Origin: Micromonospora tarapacensis | Lineage (GTDB): Bacteria; Actinomycetota; Actinomycetes; Mycobacteriales; Micromonosporaceae | DNA length: 64,000 bases | Assembly: GCF_019697375.1 (NCBI RefSeq) | Contig: NZ_JAHCDI010000003.1 | Span: forward strand, 806,001 to 870,000 | Direction: 5' to 3' | Shown: piece after piece, positions 7,356 to 16,584 of the stretch | Layout: every line of letters begins with the position of its first letter | Position numbering within the stretch: the stretch's first letter is position 1 | The notes under the pieces: model-generated | What the model was told of the DNA's origin: nothing | What the model saw: the letters and a program-made list of their open reading frames with translations, nothing else | Databases searched by the model: none | Made by a program: the position numbers and the translations under genes

Positions 7356-8240
7356 TCAGCTGTCTCCTGTCTCCTGGAGCCAGCGCACCACGTCGAGGTG
7401 GTCGTCGAAGATCTTGTCACCGGCGATGGCCCAGGCCATCGTCTGGCCGATCGTCCAGCCGCGTACCCGGCCGCGGTCCAGCCCCAGCTCGGCGCTGAGC
7501 CGGTCCAGCCGGCGGTGGACCGCCGCCCTCGAATGCCCCAGCTCGGTGCCGCGCACCATGGGCACCACCGAGAACTCCCGCTCGCCGACCAACGGCTTCG
7601 GGTCGATCACCAGCCACGGTTCGCGGTCCGCGCGCAACACGTTGGCGGCGTGCAGGTCCTGGTTGACCAGCACCTGCTCGCCCTGGCTGCCGGTCAGTCC
7701 GGCGAGTTGGTCGAGCGCCAGGTCGACCAGCCGCCGCTCGCACGGCTGCCCGGCACGCTCCCACCTGACCGGCAGCCGGGTCGCCCAGCCGGCCGCCGCC
7801 TCGGCCAGCGACGTGAACGGCTGACCGGCCGGCACCCAGAGCCGGGGGAGCAGCCCCACCAGCACGTCGAGGGCCTCGTCCAGCGGTAGCGTGCGCAGCG
7901 GGGTGCCGGGATGGCAGCGTTCCACCAGCAGTGCCCGTAGGTCGGGATCGTGGTCGAGCAGCCGAACGGTACCGTCGCCGTCCCAGTGCCGCAGTGCGGT
8001 CGCCTCGTGCTCGCTCTCCGCGTCGGGGAACTGTAGCTTCAGCACCGCCGGGGTGCCGTCCGGCAGGTCGGCCGGCACCACCAGCGAGGCGAAGGCGTAC
8101 CCGAAGGGTGGACCGACCCGAAGCGACCAGCGTTCGGCGCATGTCGTCAGCCGCTCCGGCAGCTCGGCCAACCACCGCGAGCCGCCCGCCATGCCGCGCA
8201 ACCAGGTCAACTCGTCGGGGATCCGCAGCGCGCCGGTCAC
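7356..8240 (-). CDS. aminoglycoside/hydroxyurea phosphotransferase-like kinase
   Basis: A 294-residue protein of the APH(6)/hydroxyurea kinase family. The N-lobe has a Lys in TPAVLKLQFPDAESEHEA with its Glu partner; the catalytic loop is LVNQDLHAANVL (Asp acts as base) and the metal-binding Asp lies in LVIDPKPLVGE. Relatives phosphorylate streptomycin or hydroxyurea, but chromosomal copies in producers often have unknown substrates, so a resistance role is only a possibility. Start GTG 8240 aligns with the family N-terminus. The gap to the upstream M1 peptidase gene on the same strand is 67 bases. Confidence 0.85.
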   Translation of the reverse strand: MTGALRIPDELTWLRGMAGGSRWLAELPERLTTCAERWSLRVGPPFGYAFASLVVPADLPDGTPAVLKLQFPDAESEHEATALRHWDGDGTVRLLDHDPDLRALLVERCHPGTPLRTLPLDEALDVLVGLLPRLWVPAGQPFTSLAEAAAGWATRLPVRWERAGQPCERRLVDLALDQLAGLTGSQGEQVLVNQDLHAANVLRADREPWLVIDPKPLVGEREFSVVPMVRGTELGHSRAAVHRRLDRLSAELGLDRGRVRGWTIGQTMAWAIAGDKIFDDHLDVVRWLQETGDS

Positions 8241-8307
8241 CGGCTCATGGTGGCAGCGCCCCACCTGCGGCCACAACCGCGATCGGCCCGGCGGGGCCGC
8301 AACGCGG

Positions 8308-9780
8308 TCAGGGGGCGAGCGGGCCGATCTCCGGCGGCGTGGTCGGCGAGTCGAGCCACGCATCGATCAGCGGTGTGAAGTCGTGGCCGGTGTTGCGGTT
8401 GACGTACGCCGTGAACGAGGCGCGGTCCTGCTGGGTGTGCAGGTTGTCCTGCACCCAGCCGCGGCCCAGCGCGAAAAAGCGCTCGTCGCCGATGGCCTGG
8501 TGGAGGTTGCGCAGCATGTTGGCGACGCAGGTGTACATGCAGGTGTTGCCGAACTCTGCGACGTTGGGCCTGCCGGGCGGCCCGAACTGCTTGCGGTACA
8601 CGCCGTCGTACTTCCGGCTCTGCGCGACGCGTTCGGCGGCGGTCTCCTGGTTGCCGTACACGTCGGCCTCGTAGAGCCGTTGCACGTAGAGTGCCCAGCC
8701 CTCGCTGAGCCAGAAGCCGCTCCAGTCGCGGGGCGTCACGGCGTCGCCGAACCAGTGGTGGGCCCATTCGTGGAACAGCGTGCCGTCGAAGGACTTGCCA
8801 CCCAACTGCCCGAAGCGGTTACCCATGGTGACCATCTGCTGGGTCTCCATCGCCGAGGGGGACTCGACCACGACGACGCCGGCGGACTCGAACGGATACG
8901 GCCCGAAGCGCTTCTCCAGCCACGCCAGGTGCTTGCGCGTGTTCTTCAACGTCGGCAGGAACGACGCCTCGTCGGCGCGGTACCAGTAGGTGATCGGGAT
9001 TCCGCGCGGACCGGTGTCCTCGGCCTTGTCGAACCTGCCGACCGCGAGCGTGGTGAGGTAGGAGGCCACCGGCACCGTGCTGCGGTAGCGGAAGACGTTG
9101 CCCCGCTGGCCCTGCGGCGTGCCCGACGCGATCCCGGTCCAGCCCTTCGGCGCGGTCACGGCTATGTCGTAGAGCGCCTTGTCCGACGGGTGGTCGTTGA
9201 CCGGATACCAGGTGAAGGCGCCGAAGGGCTCCTGCATGGTCCACAGGCCGCCCTGGGCGTCGACGGTCAGGCCGAGGGGGTGCGCATCGCCGCGGGTGGT
9301 GGTCGGCCAGGGGGTCGTGCTCGGCTTGCCCCGGTAGTCCACGACCAGCGTGACCGGGACGTCGGCCCGTACCGGCGCCGGCACCACGAGCTTCTCCTCG
9401 ACGACCGAACTCTGGACGGGCCTGCCGTCGAGCGTCACCGCGGTGAGTTCGTACGGCTTGAAGTCCAGGCTGATCGAGGTCGCGTCCCGGGTCGGGCGGA
9501 CGATCAGCTTCGCGGTGCCGGTGAGGGTGCGCCGCGTCGGCGACCAGTCCAGGTCGAGACCGTAGTGCAGCACGTCGATCGCGTCGGAGCCCCGTTCGGG
9601 GTAGAGGGGGTCGATCACCGGCTCGGAGCGACCGGCCGCGAAGGCGGCGTACTCACCGGCGAGGCCGGTGGGCGCCGGGGCGGGTGCCGACGCGGTGGCG
9701 CCGGGAGTGCTCGATCCGGCGGTGCAGCCGCCGAGGAGGGTGAGCAGCGTCGCCGTGGCGACGCCTGTTCGGATGCGCAA
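8308..9780 (-). CDS. M1-family zinc metallopeptidase, lipoprotein
   Basis: A 490-residue aminopeptidase-N-like protein. Residues 1-19 are a lipoprotein signal (LLTLLGGC) with Cys19 as the lipid anchor, followed by a Ser/Ala/Pro linker, so it should be outside the cell on the membrane. The zinc site is H337-E338-W-A-H341 with the third ligand Glu360 in SEGWALY. The N-terminal beta-saddle (GLDLDWSPTRRTLTGTA) is typical. The exopeptidase motif is not the usual GAMEN; around 310 the sequence is SPSAMETQQ, a common variant in secreted actinobacterial members. It probably trims peptides for nutrition. The protein lacks the large C-terminal helical domain of full PepN. Confidence 0.9.
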   Translation of the reverse strand: MRIRTGVATATLLTLLGGCTAGSSTPGATASAPAPAPTGLAGEYAAFAAGRSEPVIDPLYPERGSDAIDVLHYGLDLDWSPTRRTLTGTAKLIVRPTRDATSISLDFKPYELTAVTLDGRPVQSSVVEEKLVVPAPVRADVPVTLVVDYRGKPSTTPWPTTTRGDAHPLGLTVDAQGGLWTMQEPFGAFTWYPVNDHPSDKALYDIAVTAPKGWTGIASGTPQGQRGNVFRYRSTVPVASYLTTLAVGRFDKAEDTGPRGIPITYWYRADEASFLPTLKNTRKHLAWLEKRFGPYPFESAGVVVVESPSAMETQQMVTMGNRFGQLGGKSFDGTLFHEWAHHWFGDAVTPRDWSGFWLSEGWALYVQRLYEADVYGNQETAAERVAQSRKYDGVYRKQFGPPGRPNVAEFGNTCMYTCVANMLRNLHQAIGDERFFALGRGWVQDNLHTQQDRASFTAYVNRNTGHDFTPLIDAWLDSPTTPPEIGPLAP

Positions 9781-9875
9781 CGTCTGCTCCGTCTTCCGTC
9801 AATGAGGTGGCACGCGTTGAACGCGGCGAGATCGCGACGGAGTTGCCGGGTCGGGGTTACGACTCGGTGAAGTTG

Positions 9876-11249
9876 TCAGCGCGTGGCCAGGGCGTCCACC
9901 GCCTTGCGGGCGGCGATCAGCACCGGATCCCAGACCGGGGCGTACGGCGGGGCGTAACCGAGGTCGAGGGCGGTCATGTCGTCCACCGTCATCTTGTTCC
10001 ACAGCGCCACGGCCAGGGTGTCGATCCGCTTCGCGGCCTCGGACCAGCCGACGATCTGGGCACCCAGCAGCCGTCCGCCGGGGCGCTCGGCGATCAGCTT
10101 CACCGTCATCGGGCGGGCGCCGGGATAGTAGCCGGCGCGGTTGGTCGACTCGGCGATGACCGTGACGAACTCGAATCCGGCGGCCCGGGCGTCGCGTTCG
10201 CGCAACCCGGTACGCCCCACCTCCAGGTCGCAGACCTTGGTCACGGCGGTGCCGATCACGCCCGCGAAGGTGGCGTATCCGCCGCCGATGTTGATCCCGG
10301 CGACCCGGCCCTGCTTGTTGGCGTGGGTGCCGAGCGGAACGTGCACCGGCATCCCGCTGACCCGGTGCAGGGTCTCCACGCAGTCCCCGGCGGCCCACAC
10401 CCCGGCCACCCCGGGCACCCGCATCCGGCGGTCCACCCGGATTCCGCCGGTCGGGCCGAGCGGCAGGCCGGCCGCCTCGGCGAGGGCGGTGTTGGGGCGT
10501 ACGCCGAGGCCGAGGACCACCACGTCGGCCGGGATCGGGCCGTCGTCGGTGGCCACCTCGGCGATCCGTCCGTCGCGCCCGGACAGGCCGGTGACCCCCA
10601 CACCGGTGCGGATGTCGACGCCCAGCCCGCGCATCGCGTCGGTGACCAACCGGGCCATGTCCGGGTCGACGGTCGACATCGGCTGCTCGTCGCGCTCGAC
10701 CAGGGTGACCGACAGCCCGCGCCGGACCAGCGCCTCGGCCATCTCCACGCCGATGTAGCCACCGCCGACGACGACGGCGCGCCGGGGCTGTGGGTCGGCG
10801 TCCAGCCACGCGCGCAGTGCCGAGCCGTCGTCGAGGGTCTGCACCCCGAAGACTCCGGCGGCGTCGGTTCGGGCCCAGCCCGGCTTCGCCGGTACGGCGC
10901 CGGCGGCGTACATCAGGGTGTCGAACCGCTCGCGGACCTCGCCGCCGCCGTCCAGGTCCCGGGCGACGACCTCGCGGCGGACCAGGTCGATGGCGACCAC
11001 CTCGTGCCGGGTGCGCACGTCGATGCCGAAGTCGTCCCGGTGGGTCGCCGGTGACCGGGCCACCAGCTGCTCCCGGTCGGCGACCAGGCCACTGATCCAG
11101 TACGGGATCCCGCAGGCGGAGTACGAGGTGAAGTGCCCCCGCTCGAACGCGATGATCTCCAGGTCGTCCCGGTCCCGGCGACGCCGCGCCTGGGCGGCGG
11201 CCGCCATGCCCGCGGCATCTCCACCGACGACGATCAACCGTTGCGCCAC
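9876..11249 (-). CDS. FAD/NAD(P)-dependent disulfide reductase-like oxidoreductase (CoA-disulfide reductase/NADH oxidase group)
   Basis: A 457-residue flavoprotein. The FAD-binding motif GGDAAGMAAAAQARR is at the N-terminus; the single redox Cys lies in YSACGIPYW (about residue 43), the arrangement of CoA-disulfide reductases and Nox enzymes, not the CxxxxC of glutathione reductase. A second Rossmann site, VVGGGYIGVEMAEAL, binds NAD(P)H, and GVWAAGDC closes the FAD site. The C-terminal dimerisation domain is present. GTG 11249 is preceded by AGGAGG at 6 bases. It follows the ybdK-like gene by 13 bases, suggesting a thiol-related operon; the substrate is not evident. Confidence 0.87.
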   Translation of the reverse strand: MAQRLIVVGGDAAGMAAAAQARRRRDRDDLEIIAFERGHFTSYSACGIPYWISGLVADREQLVARSPATHRDDFGIDVRTRHEVVAIDLVRREVVARDLDGGGEVRERFDTLMYAAGAVPAKPGWARTDAAGVFGVQTLDDGSALRAWLDADPQPRRAVVVGGGYIGVEMAEALVRRGLSVTLVERDEQPMSTVDPDMARLVTDAMRGLGVDIRTGVGVTGLSGRDGRIAEVATDDGPIPADVVVLGLGVRPNTALAEAAGLPLGPTGGIRVDRRMRVPGVAGVWAAGDCVETLHRVSGMPVHVPLGTHANKQGRVAGINIGGGYATFAGVIGTAVTKVCDLEVGRTGLRERDARAAGFEFVTVIAESTNRAGYYPGARPMTVKLIAERPGGRLLGAQIVGWSEAAKRIDTLAVALWNKMTVDDMTALDLGYAPPYAPVWDPVLIAARKAVDALATR

Positions 11250-11262
11250 GGCGTACCTCCTG

Positions 11263-12416
11263 TCATGCCGGGTCCTCGCCCCGCGTCTGGCGGGCCAGGT
11301 ACATCACCACATCCTCCAGCCGTCCGGTGCGGGCGTACACGGAACGCTGCCGTGCCGCGCCGCTCCCGTGCCGGCGCAGCCCCTCCAGCAGGCCGGTCAC
11401 CTCGGCGAGATCACCGTGTCGTTCCAGGGCCGGCCCGAGCTGCCCGACGAGTTGGTGCAGCAGGTCCCACGCCGGCCGCAGCTCGCCGGTGGCCAGGTCC
11501 ACCGCCGCCCCTCCAGACCGTCGTGGGCGGCGCGCCAGTGCGCGCCGACCAGCAGATGGTGATCGGCCGGCAGCGGCGGCCGGCCGGCGGCGATGTCGTC
11601 CAGCGCGGTCGCCACCAGCCCGCGGACCAGGGTGGCGACCAGGACCGCGTCGTCCACCGTCGGGCAGACGTCACCGATGCGCAGCTCCACCGTCGGGTAC
11701 TTGGCCGACAGCCGGGCGTACCAGTAGAGCATCCCCTCGTCCAGCATCACGCCGCTGCCGATCAGCTGACGAATCAGCCGCTGGTAGTGCTCGTGGGAGA
11801 CCAGGTAGGGGGTCGGCGCCACCGATGGCCAGTGTTCCCACTCGATCGAGCGCCAGCTGGCATAGCCGGTGTCCGCGCCGCGGGCGAACGGTGAGTTGAC
11901 GGTGACCGCGTGCAGGATCGGCATCCAGGGCCGGACATGGTTGAGCACCTGCACGCCGGTGTCGGGGTCCGGCACACCGACGTGGACGTGCATGCCGTTG
12001 TTGCCCGGCCCGGGGACCAGCAGTCGGAACCGTTCCAGCATCCGGTCGAAGCGGGGCTTGTCGACCACCGGGGGCACCGGTCCGTCGATCGGCCCGGTGC
12101 CGATGGCGAGCAGCCGGGCACCGGCCCGAACGGCTGCGTCGGCGAGCGCGGCGCGCAGCAGGCCGAGGGAGTGCCGGATCGAGGCGAGTTCCAGCCCGGG
12201 TGGGCTGCCGATCTCGATCTGACTGGTCTGGAACTCCCGCTCCACCTGCCCCCGCAGCTCGGCGGGCACCTGTTCGAGCACTGCCTCGACCGCGGGCACC
12301 GCGGCCCCGGTGGCTGGATCGACGAGCAGGAACTCCTCCTCGACACCCACGGTGAGCAGGTCCGCTTTCTCCACCGGCGGGCTCGGGGCCGTCGCCACCT
12401 GCCTGACCATCGCCAT
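11263..12416 (-). CDS. YbdK-type carboxylate-amine ligase (glutamate-cysteine ligase family 2), one frameshift near 11503
   Basis: ATG 12416 (GGAG 9 bases upstream) opens a frame through TVGVEEEFLLVDPATG, the ATP-grasp-like GCS2 core, GNNGMHVHVGVPD and VELRIGDVCPTVDDA. At about 11503 the frame breaks, and the C-terminus DLATGELRPAWDLL to RQTRGEDPA continues one frame over to 11263. One extra G in the GGGG run (minus strand) restores a 384-residue protein, the normal family size. Such enzymes join a carboxylate, often glutamate, to an amine such as cysteine; actinobacterial members may serve small-thiol pathways. It is the first gene of an operon with the disulfide-reductase-like gene. Confidence 0.85.
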
Positions 12417-12548
12417 CACCGTCCGCTCCGGCCGGGGCGGCCCGTCCGCACCCGATCGGCCGGCAATTACCCGTAGTGGTGGTTCCGGGAAACGCCGCTG
12501 CGGGTTGGCTCGGCGTGTCGGGGTCGCGGGCGGTCGCATCGATCGACA

Positions 12549-12577
12549 TTGACAACTGCGCGGGCGGGACGTACAAC
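12549..12577 (+). promoter_or_regulatory. sigma-70-type promoter of the GH16 gene
   Basis: TTGACA at 12549-12554, a 17-base spacer and TACAAC at 12572-12577 form the best consensus-like promoter in the window. The predicted transcript start falls within the palindrome immediately downstream. Confidence 0.7.
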
Positions 12578-12580
12578 TCG

Positions 12581-12598
12581 TGAGAGAGCGCTCTCTCA
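12581..12598. promoter_or_regulatory. 18-bp palindromic operator, LacI-family type
   Basis: TGAGAGAGCGCTCTCTCA is a perfect palindrome centred on GCGC and directly follows the -10 box. It resembles the TGGGAGCGCTCCCA operators bound by CebR-like LacI regulators of glucan and cellobiose genes. A repressor here would block initiation; sugar control is inference. Confidence 0.7.
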
Positions 12599-12624
12599 TC
12601 CGTCCCCGCAGAGAGGCACGTCCA

Positions 12625-14031
12625 ATGACACCTGCCCCGGCGGCATCCGCCGCCCGACCTGCGCGACGCCGGCTGCCGCTGGCGTTGGCCCTGCTCACCG
12701 CCGCCACCACCGCCCTGGCCGGGCTCACCGCCACCGCCGACGCCGCCGTGCCGCCGCCCCCGTCGGGGTGGAGCCTGGTGTGGAGCGACGACTTCACCGG
12801 ATCCGCCGGCAGCCTCCCGTCGTCCGGCAACTGGATCATCGACACCGGCACCAGCTACCCGGGTGGCCCGCCCAACTGGGGCACCGGTGAGATCCAGACG
12901 TACACCAACAGCACCGCCAACGTCAGCCACGACGGCGCCGGCAACCTGCGGATAACCCCGTTGCGCGACGGTGCCGGCAACTGGACCTCGGCGCGCATCG
13001 AGACCGTGCGCAGCAACTTCAAGGCCCCGGCCGGGGGAGTGCTGGCCATCGAGGGCCGCCTCCAGATGCCCAACGTCACCGGCGGCGCCGCCGCCGGGTA
13101 CTGGCCGGCGTTCTGGGCGCTCGGCTCGCCCTACCGGGGCAACTACCAGAACTGGCCGGGCATCGGCGAGTTCGACGTGATGGAGAACGTCAACGGGCTC
13201 AACTCGGTCTGGGGCGTGCTGCACTGCGGTGTCGCCCCCGGCGGCCCGTGCGACGAGTTCAACGGCATCGGCGCCTCCCGGGCCTGCCCCGGCAGCACCT
13301 GCCAGTCGGCGTTCCACACCTACCGCTTCGAGTGGGATGCCTCGATCAGCCCGCAGCAACTGCGCTGGTACGTGGACGGGCAGCTGTACCACACGGTGGG
13401 TCAGACCCGGGTCGGTGAGCCGTACTGGTCGCAGATGACCGATCACGCCGGCTACTTCCTGCTGCTGAACGTGGCGATGGGCGGGGCCTTCCCGAACGGG
13501 GTGGCCGGCAGCGCGACGCCGACCGCGGCCACCGTGCCCGGCCGGCCGATGCTCGTCGACTATGTGGCGGTCTACAGCCGGGGTGGGGGCGGCACCCCGC
13601 CGCCCACGTCGCCGCCCGGTGGTGTGCGGGACGCGTACGCGACCATCCAGGCCGAGTCCTTCAACGCACAGAACGGCGTGATCGTCGAGGCGTGCTCCGA
13701 GGGCGGGCAGAACATCGGGGCGCTGCGCAACGGCGACTGGGTCCGCTTCGACAACGTGGAGTTCGGTTCCGGCGGGCCGCGCGACTTCGTGGCCCGGGTC
13801 GCCTCCGGCGCGGCGGGCGGCGTGAGCGGCCTGGTGGAGGTGCGGTTGGACAGCCCGACCAGCGCACCGATCGGCAGCTTCGCCATCGCCAACACCGGCG
13901 GCTGGCAGAGTTGGCGCTCGGTGCCGGGCAACGTCTCCGGCGTGACCGGCCGGCGCACCGTCTATCTGACCTTCTCCAGCGGCCAGCCCAACGACTTCGT
14001 CAACGTCAACTGGTTCCACTTCCGCCGCTGA
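12625..14031 (+). CDS. secreted glycoside hydrolase family 16 beta-glucanase with C-terminal CBM6
   Basis: A 468-residue exported enzyme. Residues 1-40 form a signal peptide (RRR, hydrophobic core, Ala-rich cleavage region). The GH16 domain (about 45-320) has the active-site signature E182-F-D184-V-M-E187, where Glu182 is the nucleophile and Glu187 the acid/base; the spaced form with Met is the laminarinase (beta-1,3-glucanase) type. After a Gly/Thr/Pro linker (TPPPTSPPGG), residues about 335-468 form a family 6 carbohydrate-binding module (IQAESFNAQNGV, WVRFDNVEFG, VNVNWFHF). ATG 12625 has AGAGAGG upstream. Transcription is likely sugar-controlled through the operator just upstream. Confidence 0.93.
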   Translation: MTPAPAASAARPARRRLPLALALLTAATTALAGLTATADAAVPPPPSGWSLVWSDDFTGSAGSLPSSGNWIIDTGTSYPGGPPNWGTGEIQTYTNSTANVSHDGAGNLRITPLRDGAGNWTSARIETVRSNFKAPAGGVLAIEGRLQMPNVTGGAAAGYWPAFWALGSPYRGNYQNWPGIGEFDVMENVNGLNSVWGVLHCGVAPGGPCDEFNGIGASRACPGSTCQSAFHTYRFEWDASISPQQLRWYVDGQLYHTVGQTRVGEPYWSQMTDHAGYFLLLNVAMGGAFPNGVAGSATPTAATVPGRPMLVDYVAVYSRGGGGTPPPTSPPGGVRDAYATIQAESFNAQNGVIVEACSEGGQNIGALRNGDWVRFDNVEFGSGGPRDFVARVASGAAGGVSGLVEVRLDSPTSAPIGSFAIANTGGWQSWRSVPGNVSGVTGRRTVYLTFSSGQPNDFVNVNWFHFRR

Positions 14032-14041
14032 GTTGCGCCCG

Positions 14042-14073
14042 CGCCCCTGACCCTCGCGCGGGGATCAGGGGCG
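14042..14073. terminator. bidirectional terminator hairpin
   Basis: CGCCCCTGA (14042-14050) pairs with TCAGGGGCG (14065-14073), with an inner CCC/GGG extension. It lies between the convergent GH16 and DedA genes and overlaps the DedA stop codon. Confidence 0.6.
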
Positions 14074-14724
14074 GGGGACGGGTGGCGGGGGAGCGGGGTG
14101 GCGGAGTTTCTTGATGGACCAGGAGGCGAGCATGAGGGCGAGGACGGTGAGGATGGCGTAGTCGAACCAGGAGTTGTAGCGGTCGATCCGGTCCCATCGC
14201 GAGCCGAGCGCATAGCCGAGGCCGATGAAGAGCCCGTTCCAGATGCCGCTGCCCAGCGTGGTGAGCGTGACGAACTCGACAAGCGGCATCCGGTTCGCCC
14301 CCGCCGGCACCGACACCAGGCTGCGTACCACCGGGGCCATCCGGCCGAAGAACACCGCCCAGCGGCCGTACCGCTCGAACCACCGGTCGGCCTTCTCCAG
14401 GTCGTCGAGGTCGACCAGGGGCAACCGGTCGAGCCACCGTTTGAGCCGATCCTCGCCGACGACCGCACCGAGCCAGTAGAGAACCAGTGCGCCGAGCACC
14501 GAGCCGACGGTGGCCGCGACGGTCACCACGACCACGTTGAACCGGCCCTCGCCGGCCAGGTACCCGGCCAATGCCAGGACGATCTCGCTGGGGATCGGCG
14601 GGACGATGCTCTCCAGGGCGACCAGCAGCGCCACCCCCACCGCACCGCTCGCCTCGATCACCCCGGCCGCCCAGCCGGTCAGCCCACCGACCTGGCCGGG
14701 ATCGACGTCCTGGGCGAGTGTCAT
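14065..14724 (-). CDS. DedA-family membrane protein
   Basis: A 219-residue integral membrane protein with about five spans. Diagnostic stretches are ALESIVPPIPSEIVLALAGYLAG and FFGRMAPVVRSLVSVPAGANRMPL, the conserved F/Y-x-R-x-x-P-x-x-R loop of the DedA/SNARE-associated group. Family members are proton-coupled transporters implicated in recycling undecaprenyl phosphate or phospholipid flipping and in envelope stress resistance. ATG 14724 is preceded by GGAGG at 7 bases. Neighbours are unrelated carbohydrate genes. Confidence 0.9.
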   Translation of the reverse strand: MTLAQDVDPGQVGGLTGWAAGVIEASGAVGVALLVALESIVPPIPSEIVLALAGYLAGEGRFNVVVVTVAATVGSVLGALVLYWLGAVVGEDRLKRWLDRLPLVDLDDLEKADRWFERYGRWAVFFGRMAPVVRSLVSVPAGANRMPLVEFVTLTTLGSGIWNGLFIGLGYALGSRWDRIDRYNSWFDYAILTVLALMLASWSIKKLRHPAPPPPVPRP

Positions 14725-14874
14725 GGCGACGCCTCCGCGGAATAGGGTGAGGATTCCTCCTACCCCACCGGCGGCCCCACACACCGTCCGCGGGCACCGT
14801 CAATCCGCGCCTGACGGCACCGTGCCGAGCCGCCCGGGTTTGCCGTTGCCCCGCCTGGGAGAAGGTACGGGGGC

Positions 14875-16548
14875 ATGGCTGACAGGTGGTATTCGGAGGC
14901 GGTCGTGTACTGCCTCGACATTGACACGTACGCGGACTCCGACGGCGACGGGGTCGGCGACATCCGGGGCCTGATCGGCCGACTGGACTATCTCGCCCGG
15001 CTGGGCGTGACCTGCCTCTGGCTGCACCCCATCCACCCGTCGCCCAACGACGACGACGGGTACGACGTGACCGACTTCTACAACGTCGACCCCCGTTTCG
15101 GCACTCTCGGCGACTTCGCCGAGCTGCTGCACCAGGCACGCAACCGGGGCATCCGCGTGATCATCGATCTGGTGGTCAACCACACCTCCGACCAGCACCC
15201 CTGGTTCGTCTCCGCCCGCTCGTCACCCGACTCGCCGTACCGCGACTGGTACGTCTGGTCCGACCACGAGCCGGCCGACCGCCACCAGGGCATGGTCTTC
15301 CCCGGTGAACAGCACGAGACGTGGACCTACGACCGCACCGCGAAGGCCTGGTACTACCACCGCTTCTACCGGTTCCAGCCGGACCTCAACACCACCAACC
15401 CGGCGGTACGCGCCGAGATCCAGAAGATCATGTCGTTCTGGATCCAGCTCGGGGTGGCCGGCTTCCGGATGGACGCGGTGCCGTTCATCATCGAGCGGAC
15501 CGAGCCGGGCGACCCGAACCCGGAACTGGACTTCGAGTTCCTCACCGAGCTGCGCCAGCACGTGCAGTGGCGACGCGGCGACGCCGTACTGCTCGCCGAG
15601 GCGAACGTGGAGCCGGACGAACTACCCGCCTTCTTCGGCGATCGGGGCGGCTCGGCGAACCGGCTGCACATGCTCTTCGACTTCATGCTCAACGGCCGGC
15701 TGATGCTGGCCCTGGCCCGGCAGGACCCGGAGCCGGTGATCGAGGCGCTGCGGGACACCCCGGCCTTGCCGGTGGGCGGGCAGTGGGCCACCTTCCTGCG
15801 CAACCACGACGAGATCGACCTGTCCCGGCTCACCACCGAACAGCGCAACCAGGTGTACGAGCAGTTCGGCCCCGAGGAGGACATGCGCATCTACGACCGG
15901 GGCATCCGCCGCCGGTTGGCGCCGATGCTGAACAACGACCGGCGGCGCGTCGAGCTGGCGTACTCCCTGCAGTTCTCGCTGCGGGGCACGCCGGTGCTGC
16001 GCTACGGCGAGGAGATCGGCATGGGGGAGGACCTGTCGCTGCCGGGGCGGGAGGCGATCCGTACCCCGATGCAGTGGTCACACCAGCCCAATGCCGGCTT
16101 CTCCACCGCGGAGCCGGAGAAACTGGTCCGCCCGGTCATCGACAAGGGAGAGTTCGCCTACGACAAGGTGAACGTCACCCTCCAGCGCCGGGACCGCACC
16201 TCGCTGCTGGCCTGGTTCGAGCGGATGATCCGTACGCTGCGGGAGGCCCCGGAGATCGGCTCCGGCTCGACCACCCACATCGACGTGCCGATGCCCCCGG
16301 GAGTGCTGGCGCACCGGGCCGACGGGCCGACCGGGACGATGGTCTTCCTGCACAACCTCGGCACCACCGACGCCGAGGTGGACCTCAGCCAGCTCCAGCC
16401 CGAGGCGGACCTGCCCGTCGACGTGCTCGCCGACCGCAACTACGACGACGTCGGCAAGCTCGACAAGCTCAAGGTGGCCGGCTACGGCTACCGCTGGATC
16501 CGGCTCTGCCGCTCCTGGTCCTCCTGCGCAGGCCGGGGCGTGGGTTAG
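14875..16548 (+). CDS. GH13 alpha-amylase family enzyme, trehalose-synthase-like
   Basis: A 557-residue intracellular enzyme without a signal peptide. The four GH13 regions are present: IIDLVVNHTS, GFRMDAVPF with nucleophile Asp200, LLAEANVE with acid/base Glu242, and FLRNHDEID with Asp312. YYHRFYRFQPDLNTTNP and the N-terminal DTYADSDGDGVGDIRG resemble trehalose synthase/oligosaccharide transglucosidase members (GH13_16 and relatives). The last 35 residues (CRSWSSCAGRGVG) look atypical. It likely interconverts or hydrolyses alpha-glucosides in storage-sugar metabolism; the exact reaction cannot be read from sequence. Confidence 0.87.
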   Translation: MADRWYSEAVVYCLDIDTYADSDGDGVGDIRGLIGRLDYLARLGVTCLWLHPIHPSPNDDDGYDVTDFYNVDPRFGTLGDFAELLHQARNRGIRVIIDLVVNHTSDQHPWFVSARSSPDSPYRDWYVWSDHEPADRHQGMVFPGEQHETWTYDRTAKAWYYHRFYRFQPDLNTTNPAVRAEIQKIMSFWIQLGVAGFRMDAVPFIIERTEPGDPNPELDFEFLTELRQHVQWRRGDAVLLAEANVEPDELPAFFGDRGGSANRLHMLFDFMLNGRLMLALARQDPEPVIEALRDTPALPVGGQWATFLRNHDEIDLSRLTTEQRNQVYEQFGPEEDMRIYDRGIRRRLAPMLNNDRRRVELAYSLQFSLRGTPVLRYGEEIGMGEDLSLPGREAIRTPMQWSHQPNAGFSTAEPEKLVRPVIDKGEFAYDKVNVTLQRRDRTSLLAWFERMIRTLREAPEIGSGSTTHIDVPMPPGVLAHRADGPTGTMVFLHNLGTTDAEVDLSQLQPEADLPVDVLADRNYDDVGKLDKLKVAGYGYRWIRLCRSWSSCAGRGVG

Positions 16549-16584
16549 GCTCCTGCCGTCGAGCAGAGTTACCGGGAGGTAGGC

